Below, piece after piece: positions 43,303-52,451 of a stretch of 64,000 nt of DNA. The stretch comes from Rhizobium gallicum bv. gallicum R602sp (GTDB taxonomy: Bacteria > Pseudomonadota > Alphaproteobacteria > Rhizobiales > Rhizobiaceae), in contig NZ_CP006878.1 of the NCBI RefSeq assembly GCF_000816845.1, positions 62,001 to 126,000 on the forward strand. Direction: 5' to 3'. Numbering within the stretch: position 1 is the stretch's first letter; each line of letters opens with the position of its first letter. The notes below the pieces were generated by a model, which saw only the letters and a list, made by a program, of their open reading frames with translations, searched no databases and was not told the origin of the DNA. Both the position numbers and the translations under genes were made by a program.

Positions 43303-44190
43303 ATGTCATCGACACTCAACGCAACGCGCGTGGCCTTTATAGGGCTGGGCGCGATGGGCCAACCTATGGCTCAGCATCTCATTTCGGCAGGCTTCGATGT
43401 CGTCGGTTTCGACCTCTCGAAAGAGGCCAGGATAAAGCTCGATGATGCGGGCGGGCAAGCCGCCCAAACGATTTCTGACGCCATGGTCGGGGCCAGTTTC
43501 GTGATCACCATGCTTCCGAACGGCAAGATCGTGCGCGAGGCGCTGCTGGGCGAAAACGCCTGTGGCGGCCTCAAGCAGAATGCCGTCGTCATAGACATGA
43601 GTTCGTCTGCTCCAAATGACACAAGGGAACTCGGTCTCGAACTTGCTTCTCGTGGCCTTCGGCTGGTTGACGCCCCGGTCTCCGGAGGCGTCAAGCGCGC
43701 CGTTTCTGGCACCTTGACAATCATGGCCGGTGGGGAGGATGCTGATATCGAGGAGGCCGAGCCGCTGCTGAAGGCAGTGGGACAACAGGTGTTCCGGACG
43801 GGGCCAGTTGGCTCGGGTCACGCGATGAAAGCGATTAACAATTTCGTATCCGGTGCAGGTGTGCTCGCGGCGATCGAGGGTGTCCTTCTGGGACGTGCCT
43901 TCGGCCTGGAGCCGGCGACGATCGTCGATATTCTCAACTCGTCGTCTGGAAAGAACAATGCCACCGAAGTGAAGATGAAGCAGTTCATCCTCTCTGAGAC
44001 GTTCGGGTCGGGATTTGCCATTGGCCTGATGGCCAAGGATATCCGCATCGCCGCCGATCTCGCCAAGACGCTTGGTCTTCGCCTAGATGCTCTCGCCAGC
44101 ACCGCAGACGCCTGGGATGCTGCACAGAAGGCGCTGGGCCCTTCCGAGGACCACACCCGCATCATCCGATACGTCGAAGATCACAACTAG
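43303..44190 (+). CDS. Beta-hydroxyacid dehydrogenase (HIBADH/tartronate-semialdehyde reductase family)
   Basis: The 295-residue product has the NAD-binding GLGAMGQPMA (14-23), the substrate loop DAPVSGGVKRAVSGTLTIMAGG (123-144) and the catalytic Lys176 in GHAMKAINNF. The family oxidises or reduces 3-hydroxyisobutyrate, tartronate semialdehyde, threonate and similar beta-hydroxyacids. GGAGG precedes the ATG. It is the first gene behind the GntR and has its own operator; a second operator follows it, so it may be transcribed alone. Confidence 0.92.
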   Translation: MSSTLNATRVAFIGLGAMGQPMAQHLISAGFDVVGFDLSKEARIKLDDAGGQAAQTISDAMVGASFVITMLPNGKIVREALLGENACGGLKQNAVVIDMSSSAPNDTRELGLELASRGLRLVDAPVSGGVKRAVSGTLTIMAGGEDADIEEAEPLLKAVGQQVFRTGPVGSGHAMKAINNFVSGAGVLAAIEGVLLGRAFGLEPATIVDILNSSSGKNNATEVKMKQFILSETFGSGFAIGLMAKDIRIAADLAKTLGLRLDALASTADAWDAAQKALGPSEDHTRIIRYVEDHN

Positions 44191-44217
44191 CCTCGGAAAC
44201 TCGCGAATATAGCGATA

Positions 44218-44240
44218 TAGACAGATTGTCTGATAATCAG
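44218..44240. promoter_or_regulatory. TTGACAGATTGTCTG-type element upstream of the CMD-family gene
   Basis: TAGACAGATTGTCTGATAAT differs from the copy at 43222 only in the second base here (TAGACA for TTGACA). It starts 28 bases after the dehydrogenase stop and ends about 40 bp before the next ATG. It probably drives the long unit from 44281 to the aldehyde dehydrogenase at 52412. Confidence 0.7.
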
Positions 44241-44280
44241 TTTATCTCGCCGCAAACAGTAAAGCTAGGAGCGTTGTCGA

Positions 44281-44709
44281 ATGACCGCAAGGAAAGAAGC
44301 GAAAGTGAAAACACACGGCAAGGAGCGGCCTGTCCCTTCGGAACAGTTCGCTCAAGGGCTGGCGACGCGTCGTGAAGTCATGGGCGATGCCTATGTCGAC
44401 GCAGCACTCGGTAAGGCGACCGACTTCACTTGGCCTATGCAGCAGCTCGTCACCGAGTATTGCTGGAACGAGATCTGGAACCGACCAGGCCTCGACAGGC
44501 GCGCGCGGTCCATTCTGAACCTTGGAATGATCTCTGTTCTTAATCGTCCGCATGAGCTCAAGGGCCACGTGCGCGGCGCGATCAACAACGGCCTCACCAA
44601 GGAGGAAATCCAGGAGATTTTCCTGCAGGTCGCGATCTACGCCGGCGTACCGGCGGGCATTGACAGCTTCCGAAACGCCCAGGAGGTCTTCAACGAAATG
44701 GGCATCTGA
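44281..44709 (+). CDS. Carboxymuconolactone decarboxylase (CMD) family protein
   Basis: The 142-residue product resembles gamma-carboxymuconolactone decarboxylase PcaC: EYCWNEIWNRPGLDRRARSILNLGMI, then HELKGHVRGAINNGLTKEEIQEIFLQVAIYAGVPAG. The AhpD-type CxxC pair is absent, as in the PcaC branch. PcaC acts in protocatechuate breakdown, but no other pca genes are here, so it may act on another lactone or beta-keto acid. AGGAG precedes the ATG. It is the first gene of the large unit leading to the fourth transporter. Confidence 0.88.
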   Translation: MTARKEAKVKTHGKERPVPSEQFAQGLATRREVMGDAYVDAALGKATDFTWPMQQLVTEYCWNEIWNRPGLDRRARSILNLGMISVLNRPHELKGHVRGAINNGLTKEEIQEIFLQVAIYAGVPAGIDSFRNAQEVFNEMGI

Positions 44710-44785
44710 AGCCGCCGCTGGGCATATTGGCAACGTTTGAAAGGCGTGGATCGGCCGCGCCGTTATAACTAGGGAGGAGCCGAAC

Positions 44786-45169
44786 ATGGCCATCGACCTC
44801 GAGAAGTTCAAAAAACTGGCGCTGGAGGACTTCGAGTTCAAGCGCGAAACCCGTTATCTCAACGGCATTATCAAATGCGATTTTCCGACCCGAAGCGTCG
44901 CACTTCACTTTGAAGACGGCAAGATGGTGAAGGTCGAAGAAGCCGCCTACGACGACGAGAAGTGCAAGATCGTCATCCGCGGCACGGGTGAACAGTGGGA
45001 CGCGCTTCTCCAGAAGAAGCCGCAGCCGTTTTACCAATGCCTGCAGTCGTCGAATATCAAACACGGTCTGTACCTTAGCAACAATCACGAAACCTTCGCG
45101 TATCTCCCTGCGCTCAATCGCATGACGAACCTGATGCGCGAAGCCCGTCCGGAAGGAGTAGCAGCATGA
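44786..45169 (+). CDS. Small protein resembling an SCP2-like domain
   Basis: The 127-residue product is not firmly recognised. The alternating strands and the segment CKIVIRGTGEQWDALLQKKPQPFYQCLQSSNIKHGLYLSNN resemble the SCP2 sterol-carrier fold, in which a Trp-containing helix is followed by a hydrophobic pocket. No signal peptide is present. GGGAGGAG before the ATG is strong, and the stop overlaps the hydrolase start (ATGA). The coupling suggests that it binds or presents a hydrophobic substrate to the hydrolase (inference). Confidence 0.7.
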   Translation: MAIDLEKFKKLALEDFEFKRETRYLNGIIKCDFPTRSVALHFEDGKMVKVEEAAYDDEKCKIVIRGTGEQWDALLQKKPQPFYQCLQSSNIKHGLYLSNNHETFAYLPALNRMTNLMREARPEGVAA

Positions 45170-46062
45170 CAAGGCATGATCCGATCACCGGCCGTTACGT
45201 CTACCTGACGATCGAAGGCATCGAATATCGCGTCTATTACGAGGAAGCCGGACAGGGCATTCCCTTGCTTGTCGGTCACACGGCGGGCTCGGACGGCCGC
45301 CAGTACCGCCACACGCTCTGCGACGAAGAGGTGACCAAGAACTTCCGCGTCATCGCGTTCGACCTGCCCTATCACGGGAAGTCTCTTCCCCCGCATGGCG
45401 TTCGCTGGTGGGAGAAGGAATACAACATGACCAAGAAGTTCATGATGGACTTCCAGCTGGAACTCTCGAAAGCCCTTGGTCTGGACCGCCCCGTTTACAT
45501 GGGTAGCTCGATGGGCGGACATCTGGCCATCGATCTGGCGTCCAATTACCCTGACAACTTCCGTGCGACCATCTCCGTCGAAGGGGCACTGCGCTCGGCT
45601 GCCGAATATGTCGATGTCGGCATGGCAGGCATCAGGAAGGAATTCGACAACCCGAACGTCAATCGTACCTCCATCGGCGCGGCCATGATGCTCAATATCT
45701 CGCCCTACTCACCAGAAGCCAATGTCCGCGAAATCCAGTGGGAATATAGCTGCGGCGGTCCGGGCGTCTTCGCAGGTGACCTCTATTACTACTACTACGA
45801 CCACAATGTCTCGCCCGAAGAGGCGAGCAAGATCGATACGTCGAAGTGCATGCTGTACTTTCTGACGGGCGAATACGATCCGAATACCTCCCCGGCCGAC
45901 ACCAAGATCGCCGCCGATCTCGTCAAGGGCAGCAAGTTCTGGACGATGGAGAAGCTCGGACATTTCCCGGTCACTGAAGACTACACCGAGTTCAGAAAAT
46001 ACCTGCTGCCGATCCTCGAGGAAATCCAGCAGGCATCCGCAACCAGGGCGAAAGTCGCCTGA
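45166..46062 (+). CDS. Alpha/beta hydrolase
   Basis: The 298-residue product has the nucleophile elbow GSSMGG with Ser115, the acid Asp238 (TGEYDPNTSP) and the base His266 (KLGHFPVTED), a complete triad. An oxyanion region HTAGSDGRQYR precedes it. A Tyr-rich strip (DLYYYYYDHN, near 205-214) in the lid region is unusual. It could hydrolyse an ester or lactone taken up by the neighbouring transporters. It is coupled to the SCP2-like gene and followed after 25 bp by a binding-protein gene. Confidence 0.9.
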   Translation: MTRHDPITGRYVYLTIEGIEYRVYYEEAGQGIPLLVGHTAGSDGRQYRHTLCDEEVTKNFRVIAFDLPYHGKSLPPHGVRWWEKEYNMTKKFMMDFQLELSKALGLDRPVYMGSSMGGHLAIDLASNYPDNFRATISVEGALRSAAEYVDVGMAGIRKEFDNPNVNRTSIGAAMMLNISPYSPEANVREIQWEYSCGGPGVFAGDLYYYYYDHNVSPEEASKIDTSKCMLYFLTGEYDPNTSPADTKIAADLVKGSKFWTMEKLGHFPVTEDYTEFRKYLLPILEEIQQASATRAKVA

Positions 46063-46087
46063 AACAATCTCTTGGGAGGAGCATCCA

Positions 46088-47254
46088 ATGAGACGCCGTT
46101 TAACCGCAACCATGGGGGCGCTGATCGCGGTCGGCGCCCTGACGACCACGACGTGGGCTGACGGCGTCGACCAGCTCCCCGCCAACGAGAGGAAAATCTA
46201 CGAGGTTGTCGACCCGCAGGTCCCGCTCGGAGCGAGTGCCTATAAGGACTTCAAACCAAAGAAGGGACCGCCCTGGAAGATCGGCTACGCCAGTAGCTAT
46301 GCCGGCAACACGTGGCGCGCAGCGGCCCTCGATGCCGTCATGAATGACCTCTTGCCGCGCTCCAAGGAAGCAGGGCTCGTATCCGAAGTCGTGGTCACCC
46401 AGTCCGACCTCAAGGACGCCGTCCAGATTCAGCAGATGCGCCAGATGGTTGATGATGGGGTCGATGCCATCATCATCTGCTGCTCGAACGTCACCGCCCT
46501 CAACCAGACGATCGAGTACGCCTATAAGGCAGGCGTTCCTGTCTTCTCGTTTTCGGGATACGTGACGTCGCCTTACGCGATCAACGGCGCTGCCAATCAC
46601 GCGCAGGGCGGCGGCGAGATGGCGACCTGGCTCGCAGACAAGATCGGCAAGAAAGGCAACGTGCTTCTCGTGTCGGGCATCCCTGGCTTCGCCTCATCCG
46701 ATAGCTTCGATAAGGCCGCCAAAGATGCGCTGGCAAAGTATCCCGACATCAAGATCGTCGGCGAAGTGGCTGGCAAGTGGACCGACCAGGTAGCACAGGT
46801 CGAGGTGCAGAAATTTCTGGCGACGAACCCCACCCAGATTGACGGTATTCTGACACAGGGCGCGCAGGAGAACGGCGTGTTGAACGCCATGCTCCAGTCG
46901 GGCCGTGACATGGTGCCGATTACGCTGGGCGGCGAGGCTTCGGCGGCATGTTACTGGCGCCAGAATCCAGAATGGATCGATGCCGGCTTCCATATCTGGC
47001 CGCCGCGCCGCGAGATGCAGCAGATGTGGGAGATTATGCTTCGTACGCTCCAAGGGCAGGGGCCAAAGGTGCAGTCCGTCCTGCGCCCAGTCCTGCCGTT
47101 CGCAATCGATGACGTTCGCGCGGCGATCCCCGAGGATTGCGATTTGAACTCGACTGATTTCGTCGAACCGAAGGCGGACGGATGGTTCCCAAGTGCGATT
47201 GCCGACCAGTACTTCGAGCGTCCTGCCGATCCCTGGAAGCCGGTAGCCCAGTAA
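46088..47254 (+). CDS. ABC transporter substrate-binding protein (fourth CUT2 system)
   Basis: The 388-residue product has a signal peptide with cleavage near TWA (residues 23-25) and a Peripla_BP_4-type fold with IGYASSYAGNTWRAAALDAVMNDLL, DGVDAIIICCSNVTALNQTIEYAYKAGVPVFSFSGY and LTQGAQENGVLNAML. It is longer than ribose-binding proteins, with an N-terminal stretch KFKPKKGPPW-like (near 55-65) and a C-terminal PRREMQQMW segment. GGGAGGAG precedes the ATG. It imports an unidentified compound. A second related protein is at 54950. Confidence 0.92.
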   Translation: MRRRLTATMGALIAVGALTTTTWADGVDQLPANERKIYEVVDPQVPLGASAYKDFKPKKGPPWKIGYASSYAGNTWRAAALDAVMNDLLPRSKEAGLVSEVVVTQSDLKDAVQIQQMRQMVDDGVDAIIICCSNVTALNQTIEYAYKAGVPVFSFSGYVTSPYAINGAANHAQGGGEMATWLADKIGKKGNVLLVSGIPGFASSDSFDKAAKDALAKYPDIKIVGEVAGKWTDQVAQVEVQKFLATNPTQIDGILTQGAQENGVLNAMLQSGRDMVPITLGGEASAACYWRQNPEWIDAGFHIWPPRREMQQMWEIMLRTLQGQGPKVQSVLRPVLPFAIDDVRAAIPEDCDLNSTDFVEPKADGWFPSAIADQYFERPADPWKPVAQ

Positions 47255-47260
47255 GCCGGA

Positions 47261-47289
47261 TCCGCCCGGTGGCTTAACCGCCGGGTGGG
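47261..47289 (+). terminator. Hairpin after the fourth binding-protein gene
   Basis: A stem of about 12 pairs including three G-U pairs (arms 47261-47272 and 47278-47289) with a five-base loop CTTAA follows the stop codon by seven bases. There is no U-tract. It repeats the pattern seen behind the other binding-protein genes. Confidence 0.55.
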
Positions 47290-47345
47290 ACCGTTGGATG
47301 ATCGTAAAAGCCGCCTTGGCGGACGTTGCGGGTGGGAGGTCTGCG

Positions 47346-48899
47346 ATGGGCAGCGAGATAACAGTCAAAATGGTAGATGTCGCCAAGGCGTTCGGGGAGA
47401 CGAGGGCACTCAAGAAGTGCGACTTCGAGGCCCGCGCCGGAGAGGTACACGCCATCGTCGGCGAGAACGGCAGCGGCAAGAGCACGATGGCCAAGATCAT
47501 GTCGGGCGTTTTGCACCCGGACGCAGGGAAGGTCACGATCCTGGGTGAAAAGGTTGCCTCGCCCGTCGACGCCAAACGGGTCGGCCTGACCACCATTTTC
47601 CAGGAAGTCCTGGTTGCCGACGAGGCCAGCGTGTTCGAGAACCTCTATGTCGGTCGTGACGGTGTCTTTCGTTCGCAGTTGACCGGCGATCGGCGGACCG
47701 AAGCGGCTGAAATCCTGGCGCGGCTCGTTGGAAAATCCGTAGACCTCGATCAACTGGCAGGCAGCCTGCCGCTCAGCATCAAACAGTGGATCGTCATCGC
47801 ACGGGCTATTCTTCGCAGGCCGCAGGTGCTGATCCTCGACGAATCTTCGGCCGCGCTCGACCTCGACTCGACCCTCCGGCTCCACGCGGAAATCGACCGC
47901 CTTCGTGCCGAGGGCGCGACGATCCTCATCGTAACCCACCGGATCGCGGAACTCGTGCGTATCGCCGACCGTGCGACGATCCTGCGTGATGGGATAACTG
48001 TCGGTACGCTCGGAAAGGACGAGATTACCGAGGAAAACCTGCTGTCCATGATGACGCCGGCAGATCGGCGCGCCAGCGATGCGACAGAATACGCCTCCCG
48101 AAAGAAGGCGCTATTGGCCCCTCTCATACTAACCGCGACGGGTCTCGCCGCGCACAGGTCGGCGCGCCTATTCGATTTCGACCTTCCCAAGGGGAGCATC
48201 GTCGGCGTAGCCGGGCTTGATGGGCAGGGGCAGGACGCTTTTATCCGCGTCTTGGCCGGCATCATCCAGCCGTTCGGTGGCGAGGTGAAGGTCCGCTCGG
48301 TTGATACGGACAAGATGATCGCGCTGCAATCGCTCGACGATGCTGCCAAGCTCGGCGTTTCCTACGTCTCCGGGGATCGCAAGCGCGAGGGTATCTTCCC
48401 GCAACAAAGCATCTTCGAAAACCTCGCCATCGGTGTCTACAGGAAGACGCTCGGACCCCTGGGCGTGATCCGCAAGCCCACGCTGAAACCCATGTTTAAG
48501 CGCGAAGTGGATCGTCTGCGCATCAAGATCGGCAGCCCGTCGAACAGGATCACCTCACTGTCGGGCGGCAACCAGCAGAAGGTGCTTATCGGGCGCGCCT
48601 TCGCAAACGATCCCCAAGTCATCCTCCTGAATGACCCCGCCCGCGGTGTCGATCTCGGCACTAAGCGCGACCTCTACCGGGAGCTACGTCTGTTCGCTGA
48701 AAAAGGCGGCAGTGTCATCTACGTCTCGAGTGAGATCGAGGAGTTCATCGGGTTTGCCGATCGCGTCGACGTGTTCTTCGGGGGAACGTTGTTTCGATCC
48801 CTGACCGGCGAGGAAATCGCCGAGGCACCAATCCTCGCCGCTATGTTCGGGAAAGCCCGGGACGCTTCCGTTGATTTCGATCTGGAAAGGACCGCATGA
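47346..48899 (+). CDS. CUT2 ABC transporter ATP-binding protein (fourth system)
   Basis: The 517-residue product is a tandem ATPase. The first half has Walker A GENGSGKST, a very degenerate signature (LPLSIKQ) and Walker B LILDESSAALD. The second half has LSGGNQQKVLIGR, but Walker B reads VILLNDPARGVD, so the usual Asp-Glu is Asn-Asp and the catalytic Glu is missing there. Hydrolysis probably relies on the first half. The ATG at 47346 has GGTGGGAGG upstream and gives a normal N-terminus; an upstream ATG at 47298 overlaps the region just after the hairpin. It overlaps the next permease gene by four bases. Confidence 0.94.
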   Translation: MGSEITVKMVDVAKAFGETRALKKCDFEARAGEVHAIVGENGSGKSTMAKIMSGVLHPDAGKVTILGEKVASPVDAKRVGLTTIFQEVLVADEASVFENLYVGRDGVFRSQLTGDRRTEAAEILARLVGKSVDLDQLAGSLPLSIKQWIVIARAILRRPQVLILDESSAALDLDSTLRLHAEIDRLRAEGATILIVTHRIAELVRIADRATILRDGITVGTLGKDEITEENLLSMMTPADRRASDATEYASRKKALLAPLILTATGLAAHRSARLFDFDLPKGSIVGVAGLDGQGQDAFIRVLAGIIQPFGGEVKVRSVDTDKMIALQSLDDAAKLGVSYVSGDRKREGIFPQQSIFENLAIGVYRKTLGPLGVIRKPTLKPMFKREVDRLRIKIGSPSNRITSLSGGNQQKVLIGRAFANDPQVILLNDPARGVDLGTKRDLYRELRLFAEKGGSVIYVSSEIEEFIGFADRVDVFFGGTLFRSLTGEEIAEAPILAAMFGKARDASVDFDLERTA

Positions 48900-49870
48900 T
48901 GTCCGTAACCGCTTTCCGTCAAGTCACGCAGGACCGCTCGTTGTTCGTTCCGGCCGGGCTTTTCCTCGTCCTCCTTTGCGCTGTCGCCTTCCGGGGCCAG
49001 GGTCTGTTCACGAACAATGGTCTGGCCGGAGCCATTCTGGTTGCAACGCCGCTGATCCTGACCACGCTCGCGATAACACCGATCGTCATGGCGGGCCGCG
49101 GAGCGGTGGACCTTTCCGTGGGCCCGCTCATGGGCTTCGTCAACGTCACGCTCATTACGTGGCTGGTCGGCAACGGCATCACGCACCCTGTGGCCATCAT
49201 TGCCTGGGCGGTGGGATTGGGAGCAGCGTTCCAGCTGGTGCAAGCACTTGTGATCATCTATGTGCGCGTCGCGCCCATCATCGTCACGCTCTCCGGTTTC
49301 CTCGTTCTGTCGGGCGTCAACCTGATGGTCATGTCGCGTCCCGGCGGTGTCGCTCCAGACTGGATGCTAAGCTGGGGCGCGGGAACGAGCGTATTTTCGC
49401 CTGTCCTGTTGCTTCTGCTCGGCGCTTTCGCAATCTGGGGCGTCCTGAGGGGCACGATGTTTTACCGCAACCTGCGGATGACAGGCGCTGACGAGCGGAT
49501 GGCCTATACCAGCGGTGTGCAGGTCGACGTCGTGCGCATCATCGCCCATATGGTCGGCGGCGTTTTTGCCGGGCTGGCCGCATTGAGCTACACCGCGCTG
49601 ATCTCATCCGGCGACCCGACCCAGGGCAGCACCTACACGCTGCAAGCGGTGACGGCGCTGGTCCTTGGCGGCGCCAGTCTCTCCGGGGGCCGCGGCGGTG
49701 CGCTCGGCTCGACGCTCGGCGCGATCAACATGTTCCTCATCTCGTATCTTCTGTCCACTTTCAACTTCGGGACGGTTTCCGGCTTCGTCACGCAAATGGC
49801 CTTTGGCCTGATCCTCGTTGGGTCACTTCTCGTGAACGTCTTCGTCATCAGCCGCCGCACTGTCGCGTGA
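48896..49870 (+). CDS. CUT2 ABC transporter permease 1 (fourth system)
   Basis: The 324-residue inner-membrane protein has MAGRGAVDLSVGPLMGFVNV (near 62-81) and VTALVLGGASLSGGRGGALG (near 252-271). The usual Ile-Asp-Leu-Ser core is Val-Asp-Leu-Ser. About eight membrane spans are visible. Its start overlaps the ATPase stop (ATGATG), and it is followed by a second, different permease, so this importer is probably a heterodimer in the membrane. Confidence 0.94.
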   Translation: MMSVTAFRQVTQDRSLFVPAGLFLVLLCAVAFRGQGLFTNNGLAGAILVATPLILTTLAITPIVMAGRGAVDLSVGPLMGFVNVTLITWLVGNGITHPVAIIAWAVGLGAAFQLVQALVIIYVRVAPIIVTLSGFLVLSGVNLMVMSRPGGVAPDWMLSWGAGTSVFSPVLLLLLGAFAIWGVLRGTMFYRNLRMTGADERMAYTSGVQVDVVRIIAHMVGGVFAGLAALSYTALISSGDPTQGSTYTLQAVTALVLGGASLSGGRGGALGSTLGAINMFLISYLLSTFNFGTVSGFVTQMAFGLILVGSLLVNVFVISRRTVA

Positions 49871-49881
49871 GGAGTAAGGAA

Positions 49882-50901
49882 ATGATCTCCACTGTCTTGA
49901 ACACAGAAATCGGCGCGACCCGTGGCGCCAGCCCTTTGCGCAAGCACAAGAGTATTTCGATCGGCTTCTGTCTCCTTGCGTGTCTGCTCATTCTTGGAGC
50001 CCTGCTCGTGCCGGGCTTCGTGTCGCCGCAGAACGCGCGATCGATCCTCCTTCTCGCCGCCTTCCTTGGGCTGGCGTCTGTCGGGCAGACGCTCTGCGCG
50101 CTCGTTGGAGCGCTGGATCTTTCCATCCCATACATCATCGGTGGCGCCAATATCCTGCTTCCAAGCCTCATGGTGGCGGGTCTTCCCGCCCCCGTCGCCA
50201 TGATCGTCGTGCTTCTCCTTGGCATTTTGGTCGGGGCTTGCAACGGCGCCCTCAGCTTCCGGCTGCAGGGTCAGGCGCTGATCATGTCGCTCGGTCTTGG
50301 TTTTGCCGCCGTCGGGGCGGTCCAGATCTACACCTCGCTCGGATCGCAGTTCGGCGGTACCGTCTTTGCGCCCGTCCCCGGATGGCTTCGCAACCTTTCG
50401 GCGTTCAACGGCAAGTTCTTCGGTCTGCCGTTTCCACCGGTTATCGTCATATGGGCTTTCATCGCCGTCGCTCTGGGCTGGATAATGCACAACACCTGGT
50501 TTGGCCGGAGCCTCTATGCTGTTGGCGGGAGCCGCACGGCCGCCGGCCGCCTCGGAATCTCGGAATTCAAGATCTGGACAGTGATCCACAGCGTCAGCGG
50601 GGCGATGTCGGCACTCACCGGAATGCTGCTCCTCGGTTTCTCCGGCGGCGGTTTTGTCGGGGTCGGTGATCCCTATCTGTTCACCACCGTGGCGGCGGTC
50701 GTTATCGGCGGAACGTCTCTTCTAGGCGGTGCCGGCGGGTATGGAGCGACGGTCCTTGGCGTCCTCGTCCTTACTGTCCTGACCTCGCTTCTCGTCGGCC
50801 TGGGGCTCAGTTTCCCGGCACAACAGGCCGTTGTAGGGCTGCTGATCGTCCCCATGGTCGCGATCTACGCCCGCTCACCACACATCCGTAATCAGATTTG
50901 A
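49882..50901 (+). CDS. CUT2 ABC transporter permease 2 (fourth system)
   Basis: The 339-residue inner-membrane protein belongs to the same family as its neighbour but is clearly divergent: CALVGALDLSIPYIIGGANIL replaces the GxDLSVG core, and AAVVIGGTSLLGGAGG replaces GGTSLxGGRG. AAGGA before the ATG at 49882 is preferred over a GTG at 49867. It lies 11 bases after permease 1. The aldehyde dehydrogenase gene follows after 23 bases. Confidence 0.93.
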   Translation: MISTVLNTEIGATRGASPLRKHKSISIGFCLLACLLILGALLVPGFVSPQNARSILLLAAFLGLASVGQTLCALVGALDLSIPYIIGGANILLPSLMVAGLPAPVAMIVVLLLGILVGACNGALSFRLQGQALIMSLGLGFAAVGAVQIYTSLGSQFGGTVFAPVPGWLRNLSAFNGKFFGLPFPPVIVIWAFIAVALGWIMHNTWFGRSLYAVGGSRTAAGRLGISEFKIWTVIHSVSGAMSALTGMLLLGFSGGGFVGVGDPYLFTTVAAVVIGGTSLLGGAGGYGATVLGVLVLTVLTSLLVGLGLSFPAQQAVVGLLIVPMVAIYARSPHIRNQI

Positions 50902-50924
50902 ACGTTGCATCGAAAGGAATACCA

Positions 50925-52412
50925 ATGGCTATCTCCACCGCTCTACTGGATCGCCTGAAAGACCCCTCCCTGGTACGCGAGGAAATGCTGGTAGGAGGCG
51001 ACTGGCGAAAAGAGGGCGCGAGCGGCAAGACGATCCAGGTCCACAATCCCTCGACCGGGGACGTGATTGCGAGCCTCCCGAGCGCAGGACTCCAGGACGT
51101 CCGCGAAGCCATCGACGTCGCCAAACTCGCCCAGAAAAAGTGGGCCGCACGATCGGGCAAGGAACGTGCCGGCGTCATGCGGAAGTTCTTCGACCTCGTC
51201 ACGGCCAACACCGAGGACCTCGCGATCATCCTGACGTCCGAGATGGGCAAGCCTCTGGCCGAGGCACGCGGCGAGGTCGCCTACGGCGCTTCCTACATTG
51301 AATGGTTCGGGGAAGAAGCCAAGCGCGTTTACGGCGACACCATTCCGGGGCATCAGGCCGACAAGCGCCTGATAGTCATCAAACAGCCCGTCGGCGTGGT
51401 GGCGGCCATCGCGCCCTGGAACTTTCCTTCCGCCATGGTCTGCCGCAAGATCGCCCCGGCGCTGGCATCCGGCTGCGCCATCATCTTCAAGCCGGCCGCC
51501 GAAACCCCATTGTCGGCCCTTGCTCTTGCCATACTCGCTGAGCGCGCGGGAATACCCGGCGGCCTGTTCAGCGTCCTGCCGACAGACAACGCCCGGATGT
51601 TCGGTGAAGAAGTCTGCTCGAACCCCGTCGTCAAGAAGCTGACCTTCACAGGGTCTACCGAGGTCGGCCGCATCCTGATGGCGCAGGGCGCACAAAAGAT
51701 CATGAAGCTCAGCCTCGAACTCGGCGGCAACGCTCCCTTCATCGTCTTCGACGATGCCGACCTCGACGAGGCCGTGGAAGGAGCGATGCTGTCCAAGTTC
51801 CGCAATGCCGGCCAGACCTGCGTTTGCGCCAACCGTCTCTACGTCCAGAGCGGGGTCTACGACCGCTTCATAGAGAAACTCGCGGCGCGGGTTTCCGCGC
51901 TCAAGGTCCTTGACGGGTTCGAGGATGGAGCCACCATCGGTCCGCTGATCAACGAGGATGCGGTGGCGAAGCTCTATAGTCACATCGATGACGCGGTCGG
52001 TAAGGGTGCGAAGATCGTTGTGGGCGGCGCAAGGGACGAGCGTGGTGGCACCTTCGTCCAGCCGACGCTTCTCTCGGAAGCCACGAAGGAAATGAAGGTC
52101 GCACGAGAGGAGACCTTTGCGCCGCTCGCCCCTGTCTTCAGGTTCAAAACGACGGAAGAGGTCATTGAACTGGCCAACGACACAGAGTTCGGTCTCGCCG
52201 CCTACTTCTACGCCAACGACCTTCGAAACGTCTGGAAGGTTACGGAGGCCCTGGAGTACGGGATGGTCGGCGTCAACACGGGCCTGATCTCCACGGAGGT
52301 CGCACCGTTCGGCGGCGTCAAGCAGTCGGGGTTCGGCCGCGAGGGCTCGAAATACGGCATGGATGACTTCCTTTCCATGAAATACGTCTGCATGGGCGGC
52401 ATACAGTCATAG
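50925..52412 (+). CDS. NAD(P)-dependent aldehyde dehydrogenase (succinate-semialdehyde dehydrogenase-like)
   Basis: The 495-residue product has PWNFP (164-168), the catalytic base Glu265 in LELGGNAP and the nucleophile Cys299 in NAGQTCVCANR. The overall sequence resembles GabD-type succinate or glutarate semialdehyde dehydrogenases, but the substrate range of this group is wide. AAAGGA precedes the ATG at 50925; an upstream frame start at 50898 overlaps the permease end. It closes the unit begun at 44281 and would oxidise the aldehyde produced by the alcohol dehydrogenases (inference). Confidence 0.93.
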   Translation: MAISTALLDRLKDPSLVREEMLVGGDWRKEGASGKTIQVHNPSTGDVIASLPSAGLQDVREAIDVAKLAQKKWAARSGKERAGVMRKFFDLVTANTEDLAIILTSEMGKPLAEARGEVAYGASYIEWFGEEAKRVYGDTIPGHQADKRLIVIKQPVGVVAAIAPWNFPSAMVCRKIAPALASGCAIIFKPAAETPLSALALAILAERAGIPGGLFSVLPTDNARMFGEEVCSNPVVKKLTFTGSTEVGRILMAQGAQKIMKLSLELGGNAPFIVFDDADLDEAVEGAMLSKFRNAGQTCVCANRLYVQSGVYDRFIEKLAARVSALKVLDGFEDGATIGPLINEDAVAKLYSHIDDAVGKGAKIVVGGARDERGGTFVQPTLLSEATKEMKVAREETFAPLAPVFRFKTTEEVIELANDTEFGLAAYFYANDLRNVWKVTEALEYGMVGVNTGLISTEVAPFGGVKQSGFGREGSKYGMDDFLSMKYVCMGGIQS

Positions 52413-52419
52413 TCCAACG

Positions 52420-52451
52420 GCTGGTGGCGGGTCTTAAGGCTCGCCACCAGC
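52420..52451 (+). terminator. Terminator-like hairpin after aldehyde dehydrogenase
   Basis: A perfect 10-bp stem (GCTGGTGGCG / CGCCACCAGC) with a 12-base loop begins eight bases after the stop codon. Only a weak T-containing tail follows. It probably ends the 44281-52412 transcript. Confidence 0.6.

Noticed and set aside
44281..44709. Protocatechuate degradation (pca) cluster
   Set aside because: Only one CMD-family gene is present and no other pca gene is found nearby, so the family name should not be read as that pathway.
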